21,011 nucleotides of DNA, from NCBI GenBank assembly GCA_905250885.1, contig CAJNOQ010003207.1, positions 1-21,011 of the forward strand. Direction: 5' to 3'. The position numbers and the translations under genes are program-made. Of the stretch, positions 10,311 through 20,139 are shown piece after piece. The DNA comes from Didymodactylos carnosus. Lineage: Eukaryota > Rotifera > Eurotatoria > Philodinida > Philodinidae. The notes under the pieces are model-generated. The model was not told the DNA's origin. It saw only the letters and a program-made list of their open reading frames with translations, and ran no database searches. The first letter of the stretch is position 1; every line of letters starts with the position of its first letter.

Positions 10311-11402
10311 TTAGGCCTCGTCTACACTACAAAAGTTAACGGAGCTTTAAGCAATTCTATTGGCTAAAAGTTCGTTTAAGCCAATAGAATTGCTTAATGC
10401 TTTAACTTTTGTAGTGTAGACGACTACAAAAGTTATATTAAGTGAGAAACTCGTAACCGTGTTGGATGAAAAAATTAATTCCAACTTAAGTCGTGTGCTC
10501 GACATGACTTAAGGCCTCCTCCCGGGTCAGAAATGCCGATTTCAGCAATAATACTGATTTTGAGAAAAGCACATGTTTGGATAGCCCAAAGTCTCTACTT
10601 TCTAATGACATAATTTTCGTATCGATAGGATAGGTTTGTCATAGCTTTTGAGCGAGTTTTCCAGAAGCCTCATAGAAAAAAAATTTGACTTTTTTGTACT
10701 TTTATTGCATAAGCGCAGCCATGTGCCGCACATGACGATCCGCCATGACCAATAACCTGTAGAAAAATATTGACAAATTATTTAACGCTCAAACAGTTTT
10801 TAAGTAAAATGCATTTAACCGAATCAAAACTTATTTTGCGTTTTTCTTAAGAATATTTTTAAGCTTCAGGGCTTCGCCACGTGCAGGAATTCTCGGTAGC
10901 TATACATCGGAGAAAGAAAATTTTTGTTTTTGATTTGTAGATAACAACTATAGGTAGGAGTTGACAGAGTCCGATTTTCAAATTATGCTTCCATTTTTTA
11001 TAGAAATGAGGATTTCCAAACCTTCCAAGGGTTTTTCGGACTTTAAAGCTCTATTAAGCACCAGAAATCAGTAAATGAGAAATTCAAAAATCGGGCTCTG
11101 TCAACTCCTGGCTTTAGGTGTTTGCTGTAAAACAAAAACAGCCCGATCTCTCTATCATTTACCTGGAATGAAAATTCTTGCACGTGGCAGATGCCTATTT
11201 TTGGCCCTTGTCGTGGCGCTCTCCCACGAGCAGGTGCAGTGGGCGCCAAAAAAAATTTCCTTACCACACTTTGACATGATCAACATCCCCTGAAAGTTTG
11301 GTTCAGATCAGACCTACCTGAGCTGAGATAGATTTCGAACCCGGAGGGGCACCTTAAGTTAATGCTTAAGTGAGAAAAGAGTGTAGTCTGGACAAGGCCT
11401 TA
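10311..11402. mobile_element. ~1.09-kb nested foldback element flanked by TTA (Harbinger-like MITE)
   Basis: TTA at 10311-10313 is followed by GGCCTCGTCTACACTACA. The other end, read inward on the opposite strand from 11399, is GGCCTTGTCCAGACTACA and is followed outward by TTA (11400-11402). Fifteen of these 18 terminal bases match, and the 3-bp TTA duplication is typical of PIF/Harbinger elements. Inside are further inverted pairs: 10507-10534 with 11332-11359 (21 of 28 match), 10876-10891 with 11173-11188 (15 of 16) and 10956-10979 with 11086-11109 (22 of 24). No transposase frame is present. The short overlapping frames near 11043-11293 are by-products of the inverted arms. Superfamily is inferred from ends and duplication only. 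Confidence 0.65.
10319..10422. repeat. 104-nt hairpin at the left end of the TTA-flanked element
   Basis: The left arm (10319-10365, beginning CGTCTACACTACAAAAGTTAA) pairs with the right arm (10379-10422) over about 44 bp. A 3-nt indel and a few mismatches interrupt the stem, and the loop is ~13 nt. CTACAAAAGTTA is repeated once more just after the hairpin (10424-10435). The arms include the outer terminal repeat, so this may be a truncated smaller foldback element fused to the larger one. Confidence 0.75.
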
Positions 11403-11976
11403 GCTAAGATGTGGTCAAAGCAAGGCATCTATTAATCTTATCCAAAAATCTCTACTATCAATGTGAGATTTCGAAATTGTGCGGTAATTGTAGCGTCTAT
11501 GATCTACGAAAGATTAGTGTTACCGTATGGATTTTCACACAAGCAAAAGAGTAAAAGAACTGTTTCAAAATATTGATGAGATTATTATATATTAGAGATC
11601 ATTTTATCAATATTCTTACGTAGTTCAAAAATGAATTTTTTTTGTCGTCTCTAAAATTTCATCGCGCACGTAACGAAGTGTAAAAGGATCAATTTGAATG
11701 ATGAATGTTTTAAAGTAAGATAAATCGTTGTTCTGAGTGCTCATCAAAAAGATTAATTTCATTTTTTGCTCATATTCTATACCATATAGTCAGTCTGTTG
11801 CATTTGTTATACTGTCGGATTTTTTGTTTTAGTCCCAGTATAGTTGTCCTACTATAGAAGAGTTTTGCATTTTCATTTTAGATTTTAGTCAATTATACTA
11901 GTTATTATATATTTAGCTGCTTTTTTTATAAAGTTAATATATATAATTTTTTATAAAGTTATTTATATTTTTTACA
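11403..11976. other. upstream region of the 318-residue protein gene
   Basis: This strongly AT-rich stretch has no ORF. An AT-rich segment at 11900-11970 (runs such as TATATAATTTTTTATAAAG) just ahead of the proposed ATG could include a TATA-like promoter element, but it is not distinctive in this base composition. Confidence 0.35.
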
Positions 11977-13474
11977 ATGGTACGTAGTATTTTATCTGTT
12001 TGATAGCTGAAATTAAGGGCGTTTTGATTCTGAGAGACTAAATTAAAGTTAGAAAAACTTATTCATCATTTTCACCATTGAAATGTCCATGATGCTTCTT
12101 TACCATAGACATTTTTCTAATCTCTGATCTGATAATCATTTGTATTCAAAGATGCAAAAAACTTGATGATAATATGTCCATCTAATATTTTAAAATTCTT
12201 CGTTTGTCACCATTGAAAGTTATTAAAAAATTTTTGCTCACTGATAATGAGATGCCTGCATTAGATGAATATGGAAAGGCATAGAAAAGTTTAAAGATTT
12301 TTTTGAAAATAGAGGAGAAAAAAGTTTAAGGTAGAACGTCAACATTTCTTTCATGTATATTTGCTGTTTACATATTTTCAAAAATTCTATGTGACATTTT
12401 TCTAGACTAATTTCATTAAAAAAATATTCACTTCATAGACAGACATGGATAGAAAACAATTGTTGATGCAAAAATCTTTATTATCCATGTTACACCTCTT
12501 ATTGTATTCATTTACTTTAGGCTGATCAAAGAGAAACATCTGATAAGAAAGTAGGTGTACAAAAAGTTGATACTAAGACGTTGAATGAACCAAAACAAGA
12601 AACCGTTGATGCAACGAAGAAGGAGACGCACGATGAATTTAAAAAACTTGAGAATATGAAAGATATGGAATTTAATTCTCCATATCAATCTTTCGAATTA
12701 GAAGCGGACAATGGACCTATGGCATCATCCAATGATCATATACTTATTTATGAAAATTTAAAATTTGTATTATATGATAAAGATAAAAAACTTAAAGAAA
12801 TTGAATGGAAAGAATATGGTACAGATGGTCTATTAATTTGTATTGATCTATGTTATTGTTCATCAAAAAATATATTTATTATTTTAACACGAAGTAGTTT
12901 ATATCAGTTAAATCTTGAAACATTTGAAATAACAGTTTTAAATGAAATAAAAGATGATAAAAGTGGTGGTGATGGAATAAAAATATTTTCATCAGTAACA
13001 AATCATGATGAACATATGTTTATTGCTTATGAAAATGGACAATTTGTTGATAAATGGTTATGGATACCAAAATTACAATTGATTAATAAATGGTCAAAAG
13101 AAAAGATATTAGAAGAAAATGATGATTTTATTAAATGTATTCGAACAGATGGTTCACACGTTGCATTACTCGTTTGTGATAAAAATAAGGCATTTCGTAT
13201 CGAAGTATTCGATTTTAATTTTGCTCAACGATTAGTACATCATTTAGATATTGATGAACCATCATCATCATCATTCATCTTAGCAACATTGTTTAATAAT
13301 CAATGGTTATTAACAGATTCAGATACACAAACAATTTATTTAATTGATGAAAATAATCAAATACAAAAGAAAAAATCAAAAGATATTTCTCCAGTAAATT
13401 CTATTCGAATGGGAAATGATTATTTAGCATTAAAATTCAAAAATCCAAATAAATTGAACATATTCCAAATATAA
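11977..13474 (+). CDS. uncharacterised 318-residue protein, possible beta-propeller (two exons)
   Basis: The main exon is 12521-13474 (stop TAA). It opens right after a TTTACTTTAG acceptor with the frame ADQRETSDKK and has no ATG near its start. The best first exon is a lone ATG at 11977-11979 followed directly by a GTACGT donor, giving MADQRETSDKK and a 541-nt intron. Residues 1 to about 55 are highly charged and probably disordered. The rest shows repeated strand-rich segments of the style NIFIILTRSSLYQLNLETFE, HVALLVCDKNKAFRIEVFD and QWLLTDSDTQTIYLIDENN, typical of WD-like or NHL-like propeller blades. No enzyme motif, signal peptide or membrane segment is seen. I do not recognise the family. 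The start exon is an inference; the main exon is secure as coding by length and composition. Confidence 0.72.
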
Positions 13475-13551
13475 ATAAAGATGATATTTTTTTTATTATT
13501 TAGAAATTAGAAATTAACTATTTATATTTTATAGTACTATTTTATAATAAA
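13474..13551 (+). terminator. poly(A) signals after the 318-residue protein gene
   Basis: AATAAA occurs at 13474-13479, overlapping the last base of the stop codon, and again at 13546-13551. The second is the more plausible functional site because the first would leave almost no 3' UTR. Confidence 0.45.
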
Positions 13552-13760
13552 TCCGCATTACTGTAATTGTAATAAGAATGTTTTCGTATTAATCCTATAC
13601 CTATACCTACCTATACAATTGTAGACATAAAAGGTCTCGGATAAATTCCATTTATGTCCTATTAAATATTGAAATCATCGTTGCTATTTATTTGATAAAC
13701 TATCTTTACTTTGAAAAAATATGAACATCTTGGTTAAAAATAAAAGAACAACACCATAAT

Positions 13761-13766
13761 TTTATT
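13761..13766 (-). terminator. candidate poly(A) signal of the chitin-binding protein gene
   Basis: Read on the minus strand this is AATAAA, about 156 nt beyond the stop codon at 13922-13924. The gene converges with the upstream plus-strand gene, and the stops are about 450 bp apart. Confidence 0.45.
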
Positions 13767-13839
13767 TAAAAAAAAATCTTTTCTTTTTTTACAGAAAAAT
13801 ATTTTCCCAGAACTTCATTAACGTTCGTTTTCGCTACAG

Positions 13840-13854
13840 ATATATATATATATA
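13840..13854. repeat. short (AT)n microsatellite
   Basis: About seven AT units lie in the 3' flank of the chitin-binding protein gene. This is a simple repeat of no evident function. Confidence 0.6.
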
Positions 13855-13921
13855 CGTTTTGTTAAAGTTAAATATTCTTGTCTTCTATTCTTGTCCGATA
13901 CATAAATATATTTTAAAATAA

Positions 13922-15817
13922 TTATTTTTTTCCTGTTTCAACAACTACTGGTGGATAATTGCATACACTTATTTTAGGATCAAAAATTGTTCCTGGAGCA
14001 CATCGACGTATCCAAAAGACACCCGTTTGATCACATTGAATAAATCGTGATGGATCAGGATAATAAGGAAAATAGTAACGACCAAAGGTTCCACATGGAT
14101 TTTGAACTAAAACAGATAAATATTAAAATATGTCAATAGATGTCATTCATTTCTATGAAAAAAAAAACTCTTTCGTGTATATATATAATAGGTAAGTTGT
14201 TTCTTTACTCTTTCTTTTTTTTTTGTTCGTTGCCTTAGCACTGTAACAGTTTGTTTCCTTTTTTCTTTTTTCTGTTTTTTTTTCTTTTGTAAAAAGAAAG
14301 ACAATTGAAACAAGAATAAAACAGTCAGCGTGGAAAATATACAGAAACATTGTAAAAATCGATAGTAAATATTTGGTACAGAATAAAGATGTTTATTAAA
14401 ATAGTTGATATAGATCTTTTTAGTATAAAAACAGTGTCCGATCTTTTCAACAAGTTTATAAATATTGATGATTTAAGACAATTAGAGTCAATCGATGAAC
14501 CTGAACAATATGAATCGTTTATTTGTCAACATTTAAAAATAAATAATCCAAAACAAAATTTTCTAACAGCATCCATACTCGATTTGTATACGTCTATATT
14601 TTATCATCTTTGTCATGATTCAAAATCCAGTCAATATCAACCAAAACAAATTATTTGTATTTTAACCATTATACACGGTTTATTATGTGAAATTCAACGT
14701 CATCCAGGTGATATTATTAAACTAAATAAAGCATTTGTTCATGTCTGGGATATTCTAATGAAAACAAAACCCAAACCATTTTTTAATCAATACCAATATT
14801 CTATTGTAATCGATTTTATTATTCAAACTGTATTTCAACATCGAATATTATATGAAACAATTTTATCTGAAAAACCATTACATCAAGATATTGATGAAAT
14901 ACGAACGGTCAGTAAGAATACAGTTTGTACACTCTATTTAAATAGGATAAAACGTCTAATCTATATGATTTCGAATAAATTCATCTATCATTTTGTGTTT
15001 TAGATTGATCACACGCTATTCACACAAAAGTTATTACCTTCACCATTAACCGAAGCTATTCCATTAGATGTTTACAATGAAATCATTCTTAAATTACCAT
15101 TGGTACCAGCAGAAAATATCGAAGATTCAACGCAAATAATGAACAATATTAATCAAGATGTGGTAAAACAGTCAAATAATGAAGAATTAGAACAATTAGC
15201 TGATAATGTTGCCAAACAATTTAAAAATGTTACACGAGAGAATGTTTTAAAAATATTAAATGAAGTATCGGGTGAATTTATGAAAGATCTTAATCAAGAT
15301 ATGCATGAAAAATTGAAACAACGAGAAAGAGATATATTAGAAAAGTTTAAAATGTAAGAACATTTGAAAAAAAGAAAGAGACACACTTACTTCCACCACA
15401 ACCACCTAAACCACATTGACATTGCCATTGACCTGCAAGTTGGGAACAAGCAGAACCCGATGGGCAAGCACCTGTTGGACATCCCCCAGCAGGTGCAACT
15501 TGTCCACCAGCTACTGATGGCCATAAGTACGGCCAATTATACCAGTTTACATTTTGATATGGATAGGGATAATAAAAACCTAAAAAAATAATGTTTGAAT
15601 CATAATTATTCTTTAATAAATTAAGTATAAAATATTTGCCTCGAGAATCGATAGGTGGTTGTTGTGGTTGTTGTATCTGATGTGGTGATACTAATGCTTC
15701 ACTTAGAGCTTCAATCATTCGATTTGTCAGGACATTTTCTGTAAAATTCAATGCTGGTAATGAAAATATTTGTGATAATGTCACAAGAACAATTAAATAT
15801 TGAAATGATTGATGCAT
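13922..15817 (-). CDS. secreted Cys-rich protein with C-terminal chitin-binding type-2 (CBM14) domain
   Basis: Exons on the minus strand: 15817-15640, 15579-15391 and 14106-13922 (stop TAA), giving 183 residues. The ATG at 15815-15817 starts a good signal peptide (MHQSFQYLIVLVTLSQIFSL, cleavage around residue 19-21). Then follow a Gln/Pro stretch (about 47-57), an aromatic Tyr/Trp/Pro segment (about 61-80) and a Gly/Cys-rich segment (about 92-122). The last exon has the CBM14 pattern with cysteines at 127, 147, 158 and 171 and the typical APGTIFDP context. Such domains bind chitin in cuticle, gut lining or egg shell. Only four of the usual six cysteines are present. The first intron (15580-15639) has a GC donor and is 60 nt with no in-frame stop, so it could also be retained. 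The second intron (14107-15390) contains another gene. A 63-nt intron (15821-15883) probably lies just upstream of the ATG. Confidence 0.82.
14389..15357 (+). CDS. CLAMP-domain (ciliary C1a-32/CFAP119-like) protein, nested in an intron of the opposite-strand gene
   Basis: Exons are 14389-14907 and 15004-15357 (stop TAA), giving 290 residues. The join ACG|gtcagt ... ttttag|ATT is in phase 0; the stronger-looking donor three bases later would give an immediate stop. Without splicing the frame ends at 15003 after 204 codons, exactly on the acceptor TAG. Residues 60-160 resemble the CLAMP domain of the flagellar central-pair C1a-32 family: ASILDLYTSIFYHL, then a PKQ-start helix, then LMKTKPKPFF and an IDFIIQTVFQHRILYE segment. 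Residues 230-290 are charged and likely coiled coil. If correct, the protein works in motile cilia. The match is from memory of the pattern and is moderate. The whole gene sits inside the 14107-15390 intron of the chitin-binding gene on the other strand. A CT-rich tract (about 14200-14290) lies upstream. Confidence 0.65.
15571..15576 (+). terminator. first AATAAA downstream of the nested plus-strand gene
   Basis: This is the first canonical poly(A) signal after the stop at 15357. It lies at the start of exon 2 of the opposite-strand chitin-binding gene, so using it would make the two transcripts overlap antisense across that whole exon. Confidence 0.4.
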
Positions 15818-15820
15818 CTT

Positions 15821-15883
15821 CTTTGAAAAACAAAAAGTTAAATTTCTTAAGAAGTGTGAATTAATAGTAATACATATACTTAC
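15821..15883 (-). other. probable 5' UTR intron of the chitin-binding protein gene
   Basis: On the minus strand a strong donor (CACA|GTAAGTAT, at 15883) and a pyrimidine-rich acceptor (TTTTTCAAAG, ending 15821) bracket 63 nt just ahead of the AAGATG start. An ATG further upstream (15917-15919) would be in frame with or without this intron. It would add a polar stretch before the signal peptide, so the downstream ATG is preferred. Confidence 0.5.
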
Positions 15884-15917
15884 TGTGGCTTTTTTTCTGT
15901 TGTTGTTGTGTGAGCAC

Positions 15918-17746
15918 AATTTGGTCTATTTCTACTCTGATGATAAATAGCGATCACATCCGAGAATTTATACGTGATTAACATTTTTTTCGTGGGATAA
16001 ACGCAGAGGTGGTGATATTATTATTATTTTTCTTAATGGGAAGGTTACAAACGAGGGTTTGTAGTGTTAGTAGATGAAAAAAAAGAAGAGACGACTATTT
16101 GTGATCTCTTCTGTAGTAGAATGTAAGGTTACATTTGGAAGGCACTTCTTTTTCTCTCTATCTTTCTCTATCTTTCTATTTCGTAATTTGATTTTTTAAA
16201 TGTAAAAAAAGAGAAAGTCATGAGTAAGGATCAAGTTGTTTGAAAGAATTTTGATGTCTCCGTTTAACTTCATATCGTATGTATATGTGTTTATTTTGAT
16301 GACAGATAAGTATGTTCAAAATCGGCCTACAATGAGATTATATTTTTTGTTTGTAACCTTTTTCTTTTCTTTCACCTTTTTGATTGCTTGATTTAACTTT
16401 TTAATGTACGACATCTCTCATTTTTCACGACCAGATGTTATGGTTTACGAAACGAAGAAAAAGAAAAGAAAGTGAAACCGTTCATGGTCGTACTATTATC
16501 GGTGCGCTTCTCAAAACGGTGAATTGCGTTATTTTTTTGTAGACACATTTTTAAAAAGTGTAATTTAAAAAATATTTAGCAATCTAATCCAGACATTTCT
16601 TTTCTATAGCAAAAGGGGAAAGGGAATATGTCAATGTATCGTCGATTGGAACTCGTTACGAGGATTTGAAAGTCAAGGTCATAGAGTAGATATATCTGTA
16701 CCTGGACAAATGGCCCAGATTAACATACATCTACGCTAATGTGTAATATCTATAAGAGATATATAGATATTGTCAGCGTATAGAAATATTTAGAAACAAA
16801 ATATTTTATTGAAACATCAACTTTGCATATATTATTATCTAATTACTAATTCAAAATCAATTGTGATGAACTTTTCATAAAAGATTCTTAATCTGATAAA
16901 CTAAAATGTCAAATATATTTTTAGAAAATGAAAATGTGTATAAGATAATTTTAGGTTTCATGATTAAGCCTTTGTTAAATTGAAAGTATTATTTTTTGAA
17001 AATGTGCTTTGTCCCCATATAAACGAAAATTTCTATTGCTAACTAGATATACATTAGATATCATCGGCGAATAATGTGGAGAAACTATTCGCAAATCATT
17101 TAGTTATGCTGTGGATATAGGTGCCGAATGTATCCGTAGAAATGAAAAAACTGCCCGCGATGAAAAAATTTCTAAAAAACTTTCCACTAGTGAGTGCCAG
17201 ATATATTTTTTTCCGCAGTTATTTTTTACTAAAAATTCTATTTGCTAAACTTTTTCTCAAAAATTTCCCTGAATCAAACGACGGACGTTGGAGCAAGGTA
17301 TAGTCTGTACCTCTGGTTGTGGAGCTAGTTTACAGAGAATTCAGCTAAGACAAACACAGACAGCAGCGGCTCATCAACAAAATTTTGCATAGAAAATGAT
17401 CTTCATAGCCTAAATACTTTTCAAGTGGTCTTAGACGATCTTAATCATAGTGAGGAGAAAAGTTCTTACGGGATATTGCAGGGTTTAGATACGTTTAAAT
17501 TTTCATAAAGTCACAAACTCAGCGAAAAATGCATCTTAAATTTAAACAACACATTTATATTATCAGTTTATTGGACACATTTTACCGTACAAAGTGTTTC
17601 CTTTATTCGTTTTATAACTTATTTTAATTGATGGAATAACAACAATAGCACACATTCAAAACACATTCTTTTTTGATTAAAAAATGAAAAACGAATTGCT
17701 GTTGATATCCTCTACTTGTTCGCTCTTGTTTTGTGTGTGTAGGCTT
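15918..17746. other. spacer between the chitin-binding protein gene and RPL23A
   Basis: About 1.8 kb without a supported gene. It contains CT-rich simple sequence around 16145-16185 (repeated TCTTTCTCTA-like units) and a small palindrome around 16746-16772. A 60-codon plus-strand frame (17121-17303) has no family character. The left end should hold the promoter of the minus-strand chitin-binding gene. The right end is the RPL23A 3' flank, with an antisense AATAAA at 17602-17607. Confidence 0.45.
17602..17607 (-). terminator. candidate poly(A) signal of RPL23A
   Basis: Read on the minus strand this is AATAAA, about 140 nt beyond the RPL23A stop codon. Confidence 0.45.
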
Positions 17747-18388
17747 TTAAATGATACCAATTCGATTTGCAACATCTAATGCATCATGATCAGCTTTCAA
17801 TCGAACGTAAGCTTTCTTTTCACCATCCGGACGTATTAAGGTGTTTATTTTTTCAGCATCAACGTCATACATTTTTTTTACAGCCGCCTTAATCGATGGT
17901 TTATTTGCTCGAATATTAACAATAAATACTAATGTATTGTTATCTTCGATTTTTTTCATTGCTGATTCGGTTGTTAATGGATATTTGATAATGGCAAAAT
18001 GATCAAGACGATTACGTTTTGGTACAGATCTTCTTGGATATTTTGGTGTGCGTTGTAAACGTAATGTAAACGGACGACGAAATGTTGGTGTTGTACGGAT
18101 TTTTCGCTTACGTGTTAATTGATTACCACGCATAGCACGTTGTTTTGCTTTTAATGCAGTTGTTTTAACCTTTTCTTTCTTTTGTTTTGTCACAACTTTT
18201 GTTCCATCGCTACCAGCACTACTAGTGACTGCTCCGGTTTTTGGACCTGTTGTTGTTGTTGGCACTTTTGCTTTTTTAGTAACGGATGCACTTGCCGTGG
18301 TTGTTGTAGTAGATGCAGTCGAAGCAGCACTAGCTGATGCTGTGGCTGTTGTTTCTTTCTTTTTTGCTGGTTCTTTTTTCGGGGCCAT
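17747..18388 (-). CDS. 60S ribosomal protein L23a (uL23), intronless
   Basis: A single 213-residue frame. The C-terminal two-thirds is nearly identical in pattern to animal RPL23[12 protein letters not shown] (96-106), [16 protein letters not shown] (115-130), a conserved block at 134-155 ending in EDNNTLVF, and [16 protein letters not shown] (182-197), ending DVANRIGII. uL23 binds 25S/28S rRNA at the polypeptide exit tunnel and docks SRP and nascent-chain factors. The protein is about 57 residues longer than the human one (156). The excess is a Thr/Ala/Ser/Lys-rich low-complexity segment at about 12-70. This kind of N-terminal extension varies between species and is thought to be exposed or rRNA-associated. 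No intron is needed to explain the frame. The start begins [11 protein letters not shown], as in the family. Frames on the other strand and in other registers are shadows of the low-complexity segment. Confidence 0.97.
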   Translation of the reverse strand: MAPKKEPAKKKETTATASASAASTASTTTTTASASVTKKAKVPTTTTGPKTGAVTSSAGSDGTKVVTKQKKEKVKTTALKAKQRAMRGNQLTRKRKIRTTPTFRRPFTLRLQRTPKYPRRSVPKRNRLDHFAIIKYPLTTESAMKKIEDNNTLVFIVNIRANKPSIKAAVKKMYDVDAEKINTLIRPDGEKKAYVRLKADHDALDVANRIGII

Positions 18389-19900
18389 TGATCGAAAATT
18401 TCAATGAAGAATTTTAACAAATGCAATCTAGAACAATGAAATACATTGTTTTATTAACAAAAAAATTAATTTTCAGCAGATGAAAGGTGATCGACATCCA
18501 CTCAAGCAGAAGAATTTCAAAATAGTTAGTTCTCTACTAGAACTGAGAAATTTCGTGACAAAGCGAAGAGCAGTTATTGAAAAGATTTTAAACCGCTCTT
18601 TTTCACAAAAGCCTTATAAAGAATGACTGAAGACTATAAAATAGTGCAAAAGGTTTTTTTCAATCTATAAATTTCAATTAATTCACGAAAAGTGAGACAT
18701 TTGTGAATTTTAGACTTGCAGTACGATAACTATAGCCAAATAAATAATCAGGTGAAAAAACAGACGTTCAACACTGACTTTTAGGACGAGCTAGACACGA
18801 TTTACGACCCTCAGGTTTTCATGGCAGACATATTAATAACTTTACGAAAAATCCTAGCTTTACACTATGGCTAAGCAATTCCAGATTGGTAATGATTAAT
18901 TTCAAGTGTCACCTTAGCTATCCATTACATTAGTACTAATATTCTATAAACTGTGCCTGTTTTAAAAAAACTTTTAGAAAATGTATGTGATGCAACTTCC
19001 TAAGCATAATAACTGCATCCAGATCGTACGCAGCACGAACACCCAGTTTCCTGAGAAGTCCCAGATTTCCGTTTTAATCTAGCATTTTTCTCGTCTTCAA
19101 GTAAAGTTAGAAATAGGTTTTCTAAACAGTTGATTGAACAATGAAAAATACAAACAACCTGCTATTAACGCACTTTGAATAATCGGTTTGGTTACTTATT
19201 TATCTTATTTTCCTATTACTTCATCACATCAACAGTAGCTTTTATTGGTCTTTTAAAAGCCCTAATCTGCATCGTCGAACTCCTTATGACAAATCTCGAT
19301 GTTCTGGACCAACGCACGAAAAGAATTATAATTACACTTTAAGGATTTACTATTCATATTGACTAAAACTAAATAGTTGTTGTACTAAACATTTCGATGA
19401 TAACGGTGTTCGTTGTAGAGGTCGTTACTCGCTTTTAGTTTACTGTCGCTTTCCGTCTTGCGTATCTTTCTAGAAAAAATGGCAAGTACAGACCTTATTG
19501 CATTCATTATTTGGCTAACGATTGTAATCGGACAATTGTCTATCTTCTTGCTTCTTTTGTGAATTTACTTCTACGTGTTTTACCAAGGAATTTAAGTACT
19601 TGAACCAAGGATGTTCGCTAGGATAACTTAACCCCTTGATCTGCTGTTAAATCAAAATTGTGAAACGAAAGAATCCTCACTAATATTGTGAAGACCAACA
19701 GAGAAACCAAAGCAGTTGCATTTTTCAAAATCATGTACAAGAGTGCAAGTCTACTCACAGGTGTATGAGATAATGAAAAAATACCTGAAGAGTATAATGA
19801 ATTGAATCTGTGTAAGGAGCAAGAGTGTCGAACCGATGGCTTTTATCAAATTTCTGAATAATAAATATTGTCAACACACGCATTTCTTGTTATGTTATTA
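18389..19900. other. spacer without a recognised gene
   Basis: This contains the upstream region of RPL23A (minus strand) and then unassigned sequence of moderate AT content. No frame of useful length, RNA gene or clear repeat was found. Confidence 0.4.
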
Positions 19901-19934
19901 TATCCTGAGTGAAAGAGTGCCATCCCGTGTTTTG

Positions 19935-20035
19935 AACACCGACAAAATATCACCGGTCAACCGCCGGTATACTACCGTCTAAAAGAAAATACCGTTCGAT
20001 ACACGATTATTTTCAAAATACTACCAGTAAAAAAC
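19935..20035. repeat. patch of degenerate ACCGGT/TACCGT motifs
   Basis: CACCGGT, GCCGGTATACTACCGT, ATACCGT and TACCAGT follow one another within about 100 bp. Dense variants of one short word are typical of subterminal regions of hAT-type DNA transposons, but no ends or target duplication were found. Confidence 0.4.
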
Positions 20036-20139
20036 AAATATCGTTGATAGTTTATTTTTAGACTGGCCGATAGTCATGGATGACAGTCATCGTAGGACAT
20101 CCTAAAACGAGGCAGTAATGTAGAAATAAAGTTTTCTGT

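Noticed and set aside
11043-11293. Overlapping antisense 72-74 codon frames
   Set aside because: They lie in the inverted arms of the TTA-flanked foldback element and have no coding signature.
11331-11350. B-box-like sequence (minus strand GGGTTCGAAATC) suggesting a tRNA or tRNA-derived SINE
   Set aside because: The bases around it cannot form a T-stem and no A box or acceptor stem was found upstream. It is part of an inverted repeat.
15364-15591. 75-codon plus-strand frame starting just after the nested gene
   Set aside because: It is the antisense shadow of exon 2 of the chitin-binding protein gene.
17121-17303. 60-codon plus-strand frame between genes
   Set aside because: Short, Phe/Lys-rich, with no motif or splice context; expected by chance in this base composition.
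18190-18426. 78-codon minus-strand frame and an opposite 60-codon frame over the start of RPL23A
   Set aside because: Both are alternative-register readings of the low-complexity ACA/GCA-rich segment of RPL23A.
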